Source: Enterovibrio sp045679545 (GTDB taxonomy: Bacteria; Pseudomonadota; Gammaproteobacteria; Enterobacterales; Vibrionaceae). From it: a stretch of 64,000 nt of DNA. Numbering within the stretch: position 1 is the stretch's first letter; each line of letters begins with the position of its first letter. Made by a program: the position numbers and the translations under genes. The notes beneath the pieces were generated by a model. That model was not told the origin of the DNA. It saw only the letters and a list, made by a program, of their open reading frames with translations, and did no database searches. Positions 1-7,176 of the stretch are shown here, piece after piece. The DNA is taken from NCBI RefSeq assembly GCF_045679545.1, contig NZ_CP166194.1, positions 310,001 to 374,000 on the forward strand, given 5' to 3'.

Positions 1-954
1 CATCTGGTAGAGCCATTTGGCCATGCCCGTGTCAGCATCACGCGCCATGATGGTCATGGAGTATTTATTGTCACCCGGACGTTGAGACGGGTTCCATGTA
101 CTTGGGTTACCTGTGCCGTAGTAGATGAGATTCAACTCAGGATCGTAAGAGAACCAACCCCACGTTGTACCGCCACCAATTTTCCATTGATCCCCTTCCC
201 AAGACTCAAGGCTAGAATCTTTGCCGATGGGTTTGAGCATGGCGGTGGTTTTTTCAGGATCGACCAGCATTTCGTCGTCAGGGCCTGTGCTGTATGCACG
301 CCAAGCAAGGCTGCCGTCTTTGATGTTGTAAGCCGTGAGGTAGCCGCGAACACCAAACTCACCACCACTGATACCGGTTATGATTTTGTCTTTCACTACC
401 AGTGGCGCATTGGTATTTGTGCCACCTGATTTTGGATCGCCATTCACGACTTTCCAAACCACTTTACCGGTTTTCTGATCGAGGGCGACTAAGGTGGTAT
501 CTGCTTGTTGCAGGAAGATCTTGCCATCGGCGTAAGCTAAGCCACGGTTGACCGTGTCACAGCACATAACCGCGATGACGGAAGCGTCTTGTTTGGGCTG
601 GTATTCCCAAACCAAGGCTTTGGTTTTCAAATCGATGGCAAACACTTTGTTGGGAAAAGGGGTGTGGATGTACATGGTGTCGCCCAACACAAGTGGCCCA
701 CCTTCGTGTCCACGCAATACGCCGGTTGAAAATGTCCAGGCAACCTGAAGATCTTTCGCGTTTTTGGCGTTGATTTGATCCAGCGGACTGTAACGTGTGC
801 CGGAATAGTCACCGCCCCACATTACCCACTGGTCCGGATCTTGCTGTAGTTTTATTAGCTCGTCGTTTGCCTGAGACGCTGCTGGAAACAGCAGAGTAAG
901 GGAAACAGTTGCTACTGCGAGCAAACTGCTTCGCAACCTTTCTACACCTATCAT
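1..954 (-). CDS. PQQ-dependent alcohol dehydrogenase (quinoprotein), N-terminal part
   Basis: This gene is open from an ATG at 954 to the left edge, so only the first ~318 residues are present. A GGAGG Shine-Dalgarno sequence precedes the ATG. A signal peptide (about 29 residues, ending ASQA) predicts a periplasmic enzyme. The sequence shows beta-propeller quinoprotein features: GHEGGPLV near residue 84, the vicinal Cys-Cys (VMCCDT, about 131-132) that forms the unusual disulfide ring next to PQQ, a Glu in GGEFGVRG (about 201) and an Asn in GTGNP. The last two match calcium/lanthanide ligands in methanol and ethanol dehydrogenases. Such enzymes oxidise alcohols or aldehydes and pass electrons to a c-type cytochrome. 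The Asp position that separates lanthanide (XoxF-like) from calcium enzymes lies beyond the edge, so substrate and metal cannot be judged. The three accessory genes upstream on the same strand support the assignment. Confidence 0.9.
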   Translation of the reverse strand, partial: MIGVERLRSSLLAVATVSLTLLFPAASQANDELIKLQQDPDQWVMWGGDYSGTRYSPLDQINAKNAKDLQVAWTFSTGVLRGHEGGPLVLGDTMYIHTPFPNKVFAIDLKTKALVWEYQPKQDASVIAVMCCDTVNRGLAYADGKIFLQQADTTLVALDQKTGKVVWKVVNGDPKSGGTNTNAPLVVKDKIITGISGGEFGVRGYLTAYNIKDGSLAWRAYSTGPDDEMLVDPEKTTAMLKPIGKDSSLESWEGDQWKIGGGTTWGWFSYDPELNLIYYGTGNPSTWNPSQRPGDNKYSMTIMARDADTGMAKWLYQM

Positions 955-1303
955 GTTTACTTCCTCCGTGACAGCGAGTGCTCTTGAACATCAGGTGCTC
1001 TTGGGCACATCAGCTTTTATTGTCTCAATTTTTGATGGGCGCAATCCGCGGGTTGTGAGGGACGCTATTTTGGCCAGTACTCAACGTATGAAAGAACATT
1101 AGGTTGTGTTTGTGGCGCGTTGGCGATCTACAACTATGCGGTCTCGCGTTTCAGCATTGACCCCGAATGCCAATTCGTTCCAACATCGGATAAAGCGACA
1201 ATGCTGCCGCCCACTGATAACGAAACGTCGTCATCAAAACGTTGGTGAATTGAGTTTATGGCAGGTTTGAAGGTTGTGTGAGGAGCAAACGGGCACAACA
1301 CTT

Positions 1304-1320
1304 TTGTTGCGAGGCAACAA
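1304..1320. repeat. Perfect inverted repeat, operator candidate
   Basis: TTGTTGC and GCAACAA face each other across a 3-base GAG spacer. The site sits 350 bp upstream of the dehydrogenase start. It is too short and too far from any gene end to be a convincing terminator. It could be a binding site for a regulator of the dehydrogenase, but that is inference. Confidence 0.4.
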
Positions 1321-1419
1321 TGTCTAAGGGATGAAAGGGCGGCTTTAACGCTTTAATAAATAATGGATTAGTGGCGGGGTGCTGGCGTGACATTTGGCAA
1401 GTTTCGATAGGAAGCAGAA

Positions 1420-1455
1420 GATGTCGTCTCTGTCTTTTCAGTAAGATACGACATC
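1420..1455 (-). repeat. Hairpin downstream of the SoxYZ-like gene
   Basis: GATGTCGT (1420-1427) pairs with ACGACATC (1448-1455), and an inner TCTT/AAGA pair lengthens the stem. It lies 40 bp past the stop of the SoxYZ-like gene. No T-run follows on the minus strand, so it may be an mRNA 3'-end or stabilising hairpin rather than a classical terminator. Confidence 0.4.
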
Positions 1456-1495
1456 ACATTACCCTCACTTTTTGTTGGGATTTTTCGCTTTAATT

Positions 1496-2278
1496 TCAAA
1501 TGTCCCATTCACTGGAAAATTCTCGTCCCGTTGAATCTTTCACATTCGCTTTGAGTTTCCCGCGTTTTTGAGCATCGACATGAAAGGTGAAGGTTGGGTT
1601 TTCGCTTATCGAGATCCCACCGTTAAATTGCATAACAGGTTCGCCTTCGAGCGTGATCTGCACATCACTCACATAATCCGATGGGATCCAGTGGCGTGTG
1701 AGTTGATCGATTTGCAGACCGCTGTAGTTAGGATGACTGATCAGCAGTTGCAGCATGCGCGTGTCGGCTTGACCGAGATCTTTCAGTTTCATTTTGCCCA
1801 TTCTCTGGCGCGCCAGAAGATCGTCTGCGCCCGCAGGTGCTGAGCAACCACCTGACGCTTTGACAAAATTACTCGTCATGTGCAGTTTTCCATCGGCAGT
1901 TTTGGCAATAACTCGCACAGGACTGTAGGCGTTGACGCGCACACGGGTAGAAATATTGGCGATACCATTGTTGGGGCTCATATCAAAGGTGCCCACAATG
2001 GGGGAGGGATTGTTGTCGACGATAAGATACAGGGTATTAATCGGATTGGGGTCGTTCTGACGGACATTCACTTTTATGTCGAGGGGGACTAGCGCAGCGT
2101 CGAGCGCACGGACTGGCGAGATAAGCGTGACCACATCATCTTCAAGGATATCTGGCGAGCCCGGGAAGAGGCTGTCACGGATCAGTGGCCAATTCATGCT
2201 TTCTTGTTCAGTTTGGGCGTAAGAAAAGGCGGGCATTAGCGCCAGCGCGGCGGTCAGTAATAGTGCAGTCTTGTTCAT
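1496..2278 (-). CDS. Quinoprotein dehydrogenase-associated SoxYZ-like carrier protein
   Basis: This 260-residue protein has a signal peptide (about 1-21, ending SYA). An N-terminal SoxY-like beta-sandwich ends in a GGCSAP segment with its only Cys at about 145, and a SoxZ-like domain follows (about 160-260). SoxYZ in sulfur oxidisers carries sulfur intermediates on a Cys near the SoxY C terminus. Here both halves are fused and the Cys lies at the junction. This matches the fused SoxYZ-like family known to co-occur with PQQ dehydrogenases. The start has a good GAGGAA Shine-Dalgarno sequence and the gene begins 15 bp after the hydrolase gene, so the two are probably co-transcribed. The cargo and partner are not known. 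A covalent carrier role in the periplasm is inference from SoxYZ. Confidence 0.82.
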   Translation of the reverse strand: MNKTALLLTAALALMPAFSYAQTEQESMNWPLIRDSLFPGSPDILEDDVVTLISPVRALDAALVPLDIKVNVRQNDPNPINTLYLIVDNNPSPIVGTFDMSPNNGIANISTRVRVNAYSPVRVIAKTADGKLHMTSNFVKASGGCSAPAGADDLLARQRMGKMKLKDLGQADTRMLQLLISHPNYSGLQIDQLTRHWIPSDYVSDVQITLEGEPVMQFNGGISISENPTFTFHVDAQKRGKLKANVKDSTGREFSSEWDI

Positions 2279-2293
2279 TTCGATTTCCTCACA

Positions 2294-3211
2294 TCATTCC
2301 CACTCCAGCTCTTTGTATGCCTGAATCACATTGCGTGAATGAAACTGCTCGAACAATTTCCAATCTTTAGCATGTGACGTCAGCACTGTGAGGCTGGCAG
2401 TGTTGATATCAATAGGTTGATTGATGGCGGCACGAACTTCCTGTGCCAGCGAGAAGAGATAATGTGTTTGTTTTTCAAACGCATTTTTTCCAATTTGGAC
2501 AGGGCCATGACCAGGGATCACTCGTTGAAATGGCATGGCTTCTAAGGTTTTTGTCACGTTAATCCAGCCTGTGAGGCTGCCATCTAGCGTGGGAACATGT
2601 TCAACAAATAACAGATCGCCCGTGATAAGCGTACCTGTGGTTGAGTCAAACACGCTCAAATCGTGGCGTGTGTGCGCCCGCTCGTGCGCAGTGAGCAATA
2701 AGATGCGGTGACCCAAATCAATTTCGGCTTGTGATTCAATCAGGCGGGTCGCGCCGATGGGCGTTGTTCCCTCAAACCACGGCGCGGTGAGGCGCTGAAG
2801 GTAATATCCTGCTTTGGCGTTGAAATCCCCCGGATAACGCGTATGGGCAATAAATTCAGGTTTATCAGCGACAAATGCCTGATTACCGAAGTTATGGTCA
2901 GGGTGGACATGAGTATTGATGACATAACGAATGGGTAGGGGCGTGATGTCGCGAATAGCTTGATAAATCGCTTCGCCTGCACGGCGACTGCCACCTGTGT
3001 CGATCACAGCCACAGCCTCATCACCCACAACGACGGTGATATTGGCGACAGGGTCAGATTCGGTGGTAAATAAGTCGTCAATTTTCCCCTGATGGTAGTA
3101 CACGCCAGGGGCGACTTCTTGGAGATATATAGCCTGAGCCAACGAGGAAAAGGCAGCAAAAATGGATAGCCAGATACTCGCTAACAGTAGGCGTGTTTGG
3201 ATGCTTTTCAT
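2294..3211 (-). CDS. Metallo-beta-lactamase-fold hydrolase of the quinoprotein relay group
   Basis: This 305-residue protein has a signal peptide (about 1-27, ending AQA), so it acts in the periplasm. The full metallo-beta-lactamase metal-binding set is visible: HVHPDH at 101-106, a His in AHTRHD (about 180), an Asp in TGDLLF (about 197) and the His of PGHGP (about 236). The family is broad (lactamases, glyoxalase II, persulfide dioxygenase, SoxH). The context with a SoxYZ-like carrier, a rhodanese-like protein and a PQQ dehydrogenase fits the group annotated as quinoprotein relay system zinc metallohydrolase. Its start overlaps the upstream stop by ATGA, which indicates translational coupling. 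I see no reason to call it a beta-lactamase. The natural substrate is unknown. Confidence 0.82.
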   Translation of the reverse strand: MKSIQTRLLLASIWLSIFAAFSSLAQAIYLQEVAPGVYYHQGKIDDLFTTESDPVANITVVVGDEAVAVIDTGGSRRAGEAIYQAIRDITPLPIRYVINTHVHPDHNFGNQAFVADKPEFIAHTRYPGDFNAKAGYYLQRLTAPWFEGTTPIGATRLIESQAEIDLGHRILLLTAHERAHTRHDLSVFDSTTGTLITGDLLFVEHVPTLDGSLTGWINVTKTLEAMPFQRVIPGHGPVQIGKNAFEKQTHYLFSLAQEVRAAINQPIDINTASLTVLTSHAKDWKLFEQFHSRNVIQAYKELEWE

Positions 3212-3768
3212 GGACGAATCGGCGTGTGCGTTTCAAGCGCAAACCCCGCCTCCCTCCAGCCAGTAACACCAGCGCGATACCAAACAACTTCTGATGCGCC
3301 CAATTCGAGGGCACGCTTGGCAGCATTCCATGAGTGCCAGCAATTAGGCTCGCAAAATATCACCACAGGCTGGTCGTCAGGCAGGTTTTTTTTGAGCAAA
3401 TCAATCAGTGAATCCGGCATGATCCCATGACCCACATTGGCCAACCAACGCGTGCCAGGCAGCGTGTCACGCTTGGGTTCAATCCACAGAGTGCTTTTGA
3501 GCAGATTATCCGGTTTGTTTGGTGCGGGATAGACATCAATCAAGCGAGGGTTGTGGCTGGAAATAAATTGCTTGAGCGCCTCGGGTGTGTCAATCACCGT
3601 GGCACCAATGAGTGTATTTGGAACCGGTGCACGATAATTCTCGGTGCGATAACTATCAGGCTCCGACACGTGCTCTGTCTTTGTTTCTGCGGTGACACTA
3701 AAAGCGCAAAAATAAAGCAAAATCGCATACTTAAGATGCTTTTGTATTCCTTTGATCTGGCTGTTCAT
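3208..3768 (-). CDS. Rhodanese-like CxxxCW protein linked to PQQ-dependent catabolism
   Basis: This 186-residue protein has a hydrophobic N terminus consistent with a signal peptide (about 11-27). The C-terminal half is rhodanese-like. VVIFCEPNCWHSWNAAKRA places Cys139 at the catalytic Cys position, with a second Cys143 followed by Trp, and a VVWYRAGVTGW strand-loop follows. This matches the family described as PQQ-dependent catabolism-associated CXXCW motif protein, which tracks PQQ alcohol dehydrogenases in genomes. Rhodaneses move sulfane sulfur. With two nearby Cys it could instead be a thiol redox protein, and the sequence cannot decide. It is the first gene of the three-gene accessory operon and overlaps the hydrolase gene by 4 bp. 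Confidence 0.8.
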   Translation of the reverse strand: MNSQIKGIQKHLKYAILLYFCAFSVTAETKTEHVSEPDSYRTENYRAPVPNTLIGATVIDTPEALKQFISSHNPRLIDVYPAPNKPDNLLKSTLWIEPKRDTLPGTRWLANVGHGIMPDSLIDLLKKNLPDDQPVVIFCEPNCWHSWNAAKRALELGASEVVWYRAGVTGWREAGFALETHTPIRP

Positions 3769-3787
3769 ACTACTTTCATCCGATAAC

Positions 3788-3807
3788 TCTCCTACCTTAG
3801 TAGGAGA
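3788..3807. repeat. Inverted repeat in the rhodanese/LysR divergent gap
   Basis: TCTCCTAC (3788-3795) and GTAGGAGA (3800-3807) are perfect 8-base arms around CTTA. The site lies 20-40 bp upstream of the accessory operon start and about 110 bp upstream of the LysR gene. It is placed as an operator would be, but it could also form a 5'-leader hairpin of the rhodanese-like gene. Confidence 0.45.
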
Positions 3808-3916
3808 TGGGCGGAGAGCTATCCATTATGGAGTAACATTAGGATAACAATCAGACCGTCAAGGGGCGGGTTTTATTGTTGCAGCAATCAATAAACTTCT
3901 TTTCAGTGGAGCAAAG

Positions 3917-4864
3917 ATGAACCGTTGGAGTGGTGTTGAAGAATTTGTTGAAGTTGTTAACAGTGGCAGTTTTACCGCCGCCGCACGAAAGTTAGGTGTT
4001 TCAACCTCGCATGTGAGTCGACGTATCGATGCGCTTGAGAGCAGATTGAGTACGCGTTTGCTTTATCGTACAACCAGACAGATCACGCTGACCGAGGTCG
4101 GCAAAACCTATTTTGAGCATTGTAATGATCTCATCGAAGCATTCGGAGAGGCAGAAGCGCTCGTCACGCAAATGCAAACAGAGCCTGTAGGCACGCTAAA
4201 AATTACCGCACCTTCGGTGTTTGGTGAGAAATATATCGCGCCGTTGACCAATGATTTTATCAAGGTCCATCCTAAGCTGAGCGTCGAGTTTCACTTCACC
4301 AATGATGTCATAGATATGGTGCACGATGGCTATGACTTGGCGATACGAACGGGTGATTTGAAAGACAGTACGCTAATGGCGAAGAAACTTGCGCCACGTA
4401 AATTGCATGTCTGTGCGTCACCTGCCTATATCAAAGAGTTTGGCATTCCGGACGACCTTGAGGCGCTGCATGGGCACAATTGCTTGGTCGGGCTGGTGGA
4501 TTCGTGGGCGTTTCAAGATAACGGCGCCATCATTCAATACAAACCGAAAGGGCGCTGGCATGGCAACAGTGGAAGTGCGGTATTAGACGCGACATTGCGT
4601 GGATTGGGGCTGGCGCAACTCCCCGATTATTACGTCAGCCAGAAACTGCAATCAGGTGAATTGGTAGAGATACTGCAAGACTATCGCGCACCGGATTCCG
4701 CAGTGTGGGCGGTGTATCCGTTCAATCGCAATTTATCGGCCAAAGTCCGCTTGTTTGTGGATTTTCTTTCAGACCACTTTTCCAAGCATCTTCCTTGGGT
4801 GGAAGAGGGCGTGGAGGCTGACTCCGACGATCTGAATGATGATGAGCGGCAGGCCGCGAACTAA
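3917..4864 (+). CDS. LysR family transcriptional regulator
   Basis: This 315-residue protein has the standard LysR plan. An N-terminal winged helix-turn-helix (about 4-62) carries the segment GSFTAAARKLGVSTSHVSRR. An effector-binding periplasmic-protein-like domain follows (about 90-295). The end is acidic (EEGVEADSDDLNDDE). The N terminus resembles the large DNA-binding subgroup that usually controls an adjacent, often divergent, gene. Here the divergent neighbour is the quinoprotein accessory operon, 148 bp away, so that operon is the natural candidate target. That is position-based inference. The effector is unknown. A terminator follows the stop. Confidence 0.88.
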   Translation: MNRWSGVEEFVEVVNSGSFTAAARKLGVSTSHVSRRIDALESRLSTRLLYRTTRQITLTEVGKTYFEHCNDLIEAFGEAEALVTQMQTEPVGTLKITAPSVFGEKYIAPLTNDFIKVHPKLSVEFHFTNDVIDMVHDGYDLAIRTGDLKDSTLMAKKLAPRKLHVCASPAYIKEFGIPDDLEALHGHNCLVGLVDSWAFQDNGAIIQYKPKGRWHGNSGSAVLDATLRGLGLAQLPDYYVSQKLQSGELVEILQDYRAPDSAVWAVYPFNRNLSAKVRLFVDFLSDHFSKHLPWVEEGVEADSDDLNDDERQAAN

Positions 4865-4888
4865 CGAGATCCGTGAACAACGGAAACA

Positions 4889-4915
4889 AAAAAAGCCAGC
4901 GAGTGCTGGCTTTTA
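4889..4915. terminator. Bidirectional Rho-independent terminator
   Basis: GCCAGC-GAGT-GCTGGC is flanked by an A-run and TTTT. It sits between the convergent LysR and fklB genes and can serve both. Confidence 0.85.
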
Positions 4916-4934
4916 TCTTGCAGATATCCTGAAA

Positions 4935-5555
4935 TTACAGGATATCTAGCAGCTCAACTTCGAATACAAGTGCTGCGAATGGTGGGATTGCTGCGCCAGC
5001 GCCGCGCTCACCGTAAGCAAGATCTTGTGGGATAGACAGTTTCCACTTAGAGCCAACAGGCATCATTTGCAGCGCTTCAACCCAACCTTGGATTACGCCA
5101 GTCACTGGGAACTCAGCAGGTTGGCCGCGCTCTACAGAGCTGTCAAACACAGTGCCGTCAGTCAGCATACCGTGGTAGTGAACACGCACTTGCTTGTCGC
5201 TGGTAGGGATTTCGCCGTTGCCTTCAACCAGAACTTCAAACTGAAGGCCTGAATCCGTCACCGTCACTTCGTCACGCTTTGCGTTTTCAGCAAGGAATGC
5301 TTCGCCGTCAGCAGCTGCAGCTTTTGCCGCTTCTTGACGAATCGCGTCTGCTTTCATGTGCAGCTCACGCAGTGCGTTGTTGATCTCGTCAACTTCAATT
5401 GCTGGCATGTCGCCTGCTAGTGCGGTTGCGATACCTTTTGCGATTGCGTCAACGTTCAGACCTTCCAGACCGCTTCCAGCCAGTTGCTGACCCATTTGAA
5501 GGCCAATGCCATAGCTTGCTTTTTGTTCTACGGTCTCTAGTTTAACTTCAGACAT
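4935..5555 (-). CDS. fklB: FKBP-type peptidyl-prolyl cis-trans isomerase (22 kDa)
   Basis: This 206-residue protein combines a helical N-terminal dimerisation region (about 1-90), with the family's YGIGLQMGQQL, and a C-terminal FKBP domain (about 110-206). The FKBP domain shows VRVHYHGMLTDGTVFDSS, GVIQGWVEAL and LAYGERGAG. It has no signal peptide and so is cytoplasmic. It speeds proline isomerisation during protein folding. An upstream in-frame GTG/ATG extension exists, but the start MSEVKLE at 5555, preceded by AGAGAGA, matches the usual family length. It is divergent from ytfB, as in Escherichia coli where ytfB and fklB are neighbours. Confidence 0.93.
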   Translation of the reverse strand: MSEVKLETVEQKASYGIGLQMGQQLAGSGLEGLNVDAIAKGIATALAGDMPAIEVDEINNALRELHMKADAIRQEAAKAAAADGEAFLAENAKRDEVTVTDSGLQFEVLVEGNGEIPTSDKQVRVHYHGMLTDGTVFDSSVERGQPAEFPVTGVIQGWVEALQMMPVGSKWKLSIPQDLAYGERGAGAAIPPFAALVFEVELLDIL

Positions 5556-5882
5556 GTCGTCTCTCTTTGTTTGTGGGTTTACACCCAAACCGCTGGCGAA
5601 ATGTTACATCCTCACCGCGTTTAGGTTTAAAGTGGGAAAGGATAACAGGTGCAGGTAGCTCGGGACAAATCGTGTTACTTGAATCTGGCTGAAAAATGCC
5701 GGACAGTACGATTGTCAGTCTAAGCAATGTGTTTGTTCAAACATAAGAGTTTGTGTCAATTCAGCTTTATTGTGCGAATTGAACGCGGTGACGCTGACAT
5801 TTTTCTGATATTACGAGTCTACTATGCGTTACCGTATTCTTTGCATGTTGGACAAAACCCGATGAGGAAATTGGGAGAGGTG

Positions 5883-6512
5883 ATGACCTTGAAAGGAAAG
5901 CGCGAGAAGGGAAAAGCATCGACCACGCCGCCTCTGGGCGAGATGTTGAAACAAGCGCAAGAGAAAATAAAGGGGGCCTTAGCACCAGCTATTGCCCGTG
6001 TAATGCCTTATTGGCAAGCATTGCCAAAGCCACATCGTATCGGCGTGTCTGCGCTAGCGGCGTTATTGGTGGTGCTGTTGTTATGGCCATCGAGTGAGCC
6101 CTCACCGACGTCGGTAGCAGTGGAAGGTCAACGCGTGGCTGTGCCATTGAATATCGATGACAATTCAAGCGCGGGTAATGGGCAAGCATCAGAAGATACG
6201 GCGTTTGACCGCACTTCGGCACCGGTCGTTGCACCGCAAACTATCGACACGGATTGGGTGAATTACGAAGTAGCCCGAGGTGATACGCTGTCAAATATCT
6301 TCCGCACGCAAAACGTGCCGCTAAAAGATTTGTATGCGATTTCAGCCATTGAAGGCACTGACAAACCTTTAAGCCGTATTCAGCCAGGTCAGCTATTGCG
6401 CTTCAAGCGCAACACCCAAGGCGATCTGGATATTATCCAGATTGAGAGTGCGGGTAATCAGTCAGTGATCTTCTTCCGGTTGTCAGATGGCAGTTTTGCT
6501 CGTCGTAAGTAG
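5883..6512 (+). CDS. ytfB: OapA/YtfB-family cell-surface and division-associated protein
   Basis: This 209-residue protein starts at ATG 5883, which has a strong GGGAGAGG Shine-Dalgarno sequence. An earlier ATG at 5862 is possible. A cytoplasmic basic segment (1-50) is followed by one transmembrane helix (about 53-72, IGVSALAALLVVLLLW), a low-complexity linker and a C-terminal OapA/LysM-like domain (about 125-209) with the segment YEVARGDTLSNIF. In E. coli YtfB locates to the septum and binds glycans, and in Haemophilus OapA affects colonisation. A peptidoglycan- or glycan-binding role is therefore likely. Location next to fklB is conserved synteny. Confidence 0.85.
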   Translation: MTLKGKREKGKASTTPPLGEMLKQAQEKIKGALAPAIARVMPYWQALPKPHRIGVSALAALLVVLLLWPSSEPSPTSVAVEGQRVAVPLNIDDNSSAGNGQASEDTAFDRTSAPVVAPQTIDTDWVNYEVARGDTLSNIFRTQNVPLKDLYAISAIEGTDKPLSRIQPGQLLRFKRNTQGDLDIIQIESAGNQSVIFFRLSDGSFARRK

Positions 6513-6527
6513 CAAATTCAATCAGTA

Positions 6528-6552
6528 ACGGCTGCATTAGGCGGCCGTTTGT
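6528..6552 (+). terminator. Terminator of ytfB overlapping the end of elaA
   Basis: ACGGCTGC and GCGGCCGT form an 8-bp stem (one T-G pair) around ATTAG, followed by TTTGTT. The hairpin overlaps the last codons of the convergent elaA gene. Confidence 0.55.
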
Positions 6553-7001
6553 TCCTCTGCTCGTCGCATATCAATGTGCGGAATACCATCCTCTAGGTAC
6601 TGATCCGAAATCTCTTCAAAGCCGTGTCGACGATAAAATTCACGCAGGTGATATTGCGCGCCGATGGTGATCGGTGCTTGTGGCCATGCTTCATGGGCTT
6701 GGAGGATCGCTTGGTGCACTAAATCATTGCCACAGCCATTGCCGCGTTCTGTGTTGGCCGTGACCACTCGACCAATGCTGATCTCTGGGTAAGTGAGGCC
6801 TGCGGGTAGAATACGGGCATAGGCCGTCATCTTGTCGTCACGATAACCCAGAAGGTGGCGTGTTTCTGGGTGCGTGTCGTAACCGTCTAATTCAGGGTAA
6901 GGGCAGTTTTGCTCAACCACGAATACGTCGGTGCGCAGGCGAAGTAAGTCGTAAAGTTGCCTTGTAGACAACTGACCAAAGGTCAAGGTTATCCATTGCA
7001 T
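6537..7001 (-). CDS. elaA: GNAT family N-acetyltransferase, ElaA type
   Basis: This 154-residue protein has the ElaA opening (TLFQ-type WITLTFGQLSTRQLYDLL and LRTDVFVVEQ) and the GNAT acetyl-CoA site in ISIGRVVTANTERGNGCG (about 96-113), whose RGNGCG is the Q/RxxGxG/A loop. It is a short cytoplasmic acetyltransferase. The acceptor is not established for this family. It stands alone on the minus strand between ytfB and cpdB, with a terminator upstream belonging to cpdB. The length is normal for the family. Confidence 0.9.
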   Translation of the reverse strand: MQWITLTFGQLSTRQLYDLLRLRTDVFVVEQNCPYPELDGYDTHPETRHLLGYRDDKMTAYARILPAGLTYPEISIGRVVTANTERGNGCGNDLVHQAILQAHEAWPQAPITIGAQYHLREFYRRHGFEEISDQYLEDGIPHIDMRRAEEQTAA

Positions 7002-7094
7002 GGGTTGTTCCTAATAATTATAAAATTCTTGGTTTTTCTCGGGCATACATTTGTTTGTAGTTCAGATAATGTATTTCTACTCGCCAAGATAATG

Positions 7095-7123
7095 AAAAAC
7101 CGCGACCAAGGCCGCGGTTTTTT
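7095..7123 (-). terminator. Terminator of cpdB
   Basis: CCGCG and CGCGG arms are flanked by an A-run and a T-run on both strands. The hairpin lies 55 bp past the cpdB stop and upstream of elaA. Confidence 0.85.
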
Positions 7124-7176
7124 GTATCAAAAATGGTCTTTTTCAATAATTAAACATGCCGTTAACAGGCTGTTAA

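Larger units (their letters stand above)
955..1495. other. 541-bp gap upstream of the quinoprotein dehydrogenase gene
   Basis: I see no convincing gene here. The gap separates the SoxYZ-like gene from the dehydrogenase gene on the same strand, so it probably carries the dehydrogenase promoter. Two inverted repeats lie in it (listed separately). No clear sigma70 or sigma54 promoter could be fixed by eye. Confidence 0.5.

Noticed and set aside
1386..1402. A sigma54-like TGGCGTG-ACAT-TTGGC string
   Set aside because: The -12 element is shifted by one base and mismatched, and the string points away from the dehydrogenase with no gene downstream on that strand.
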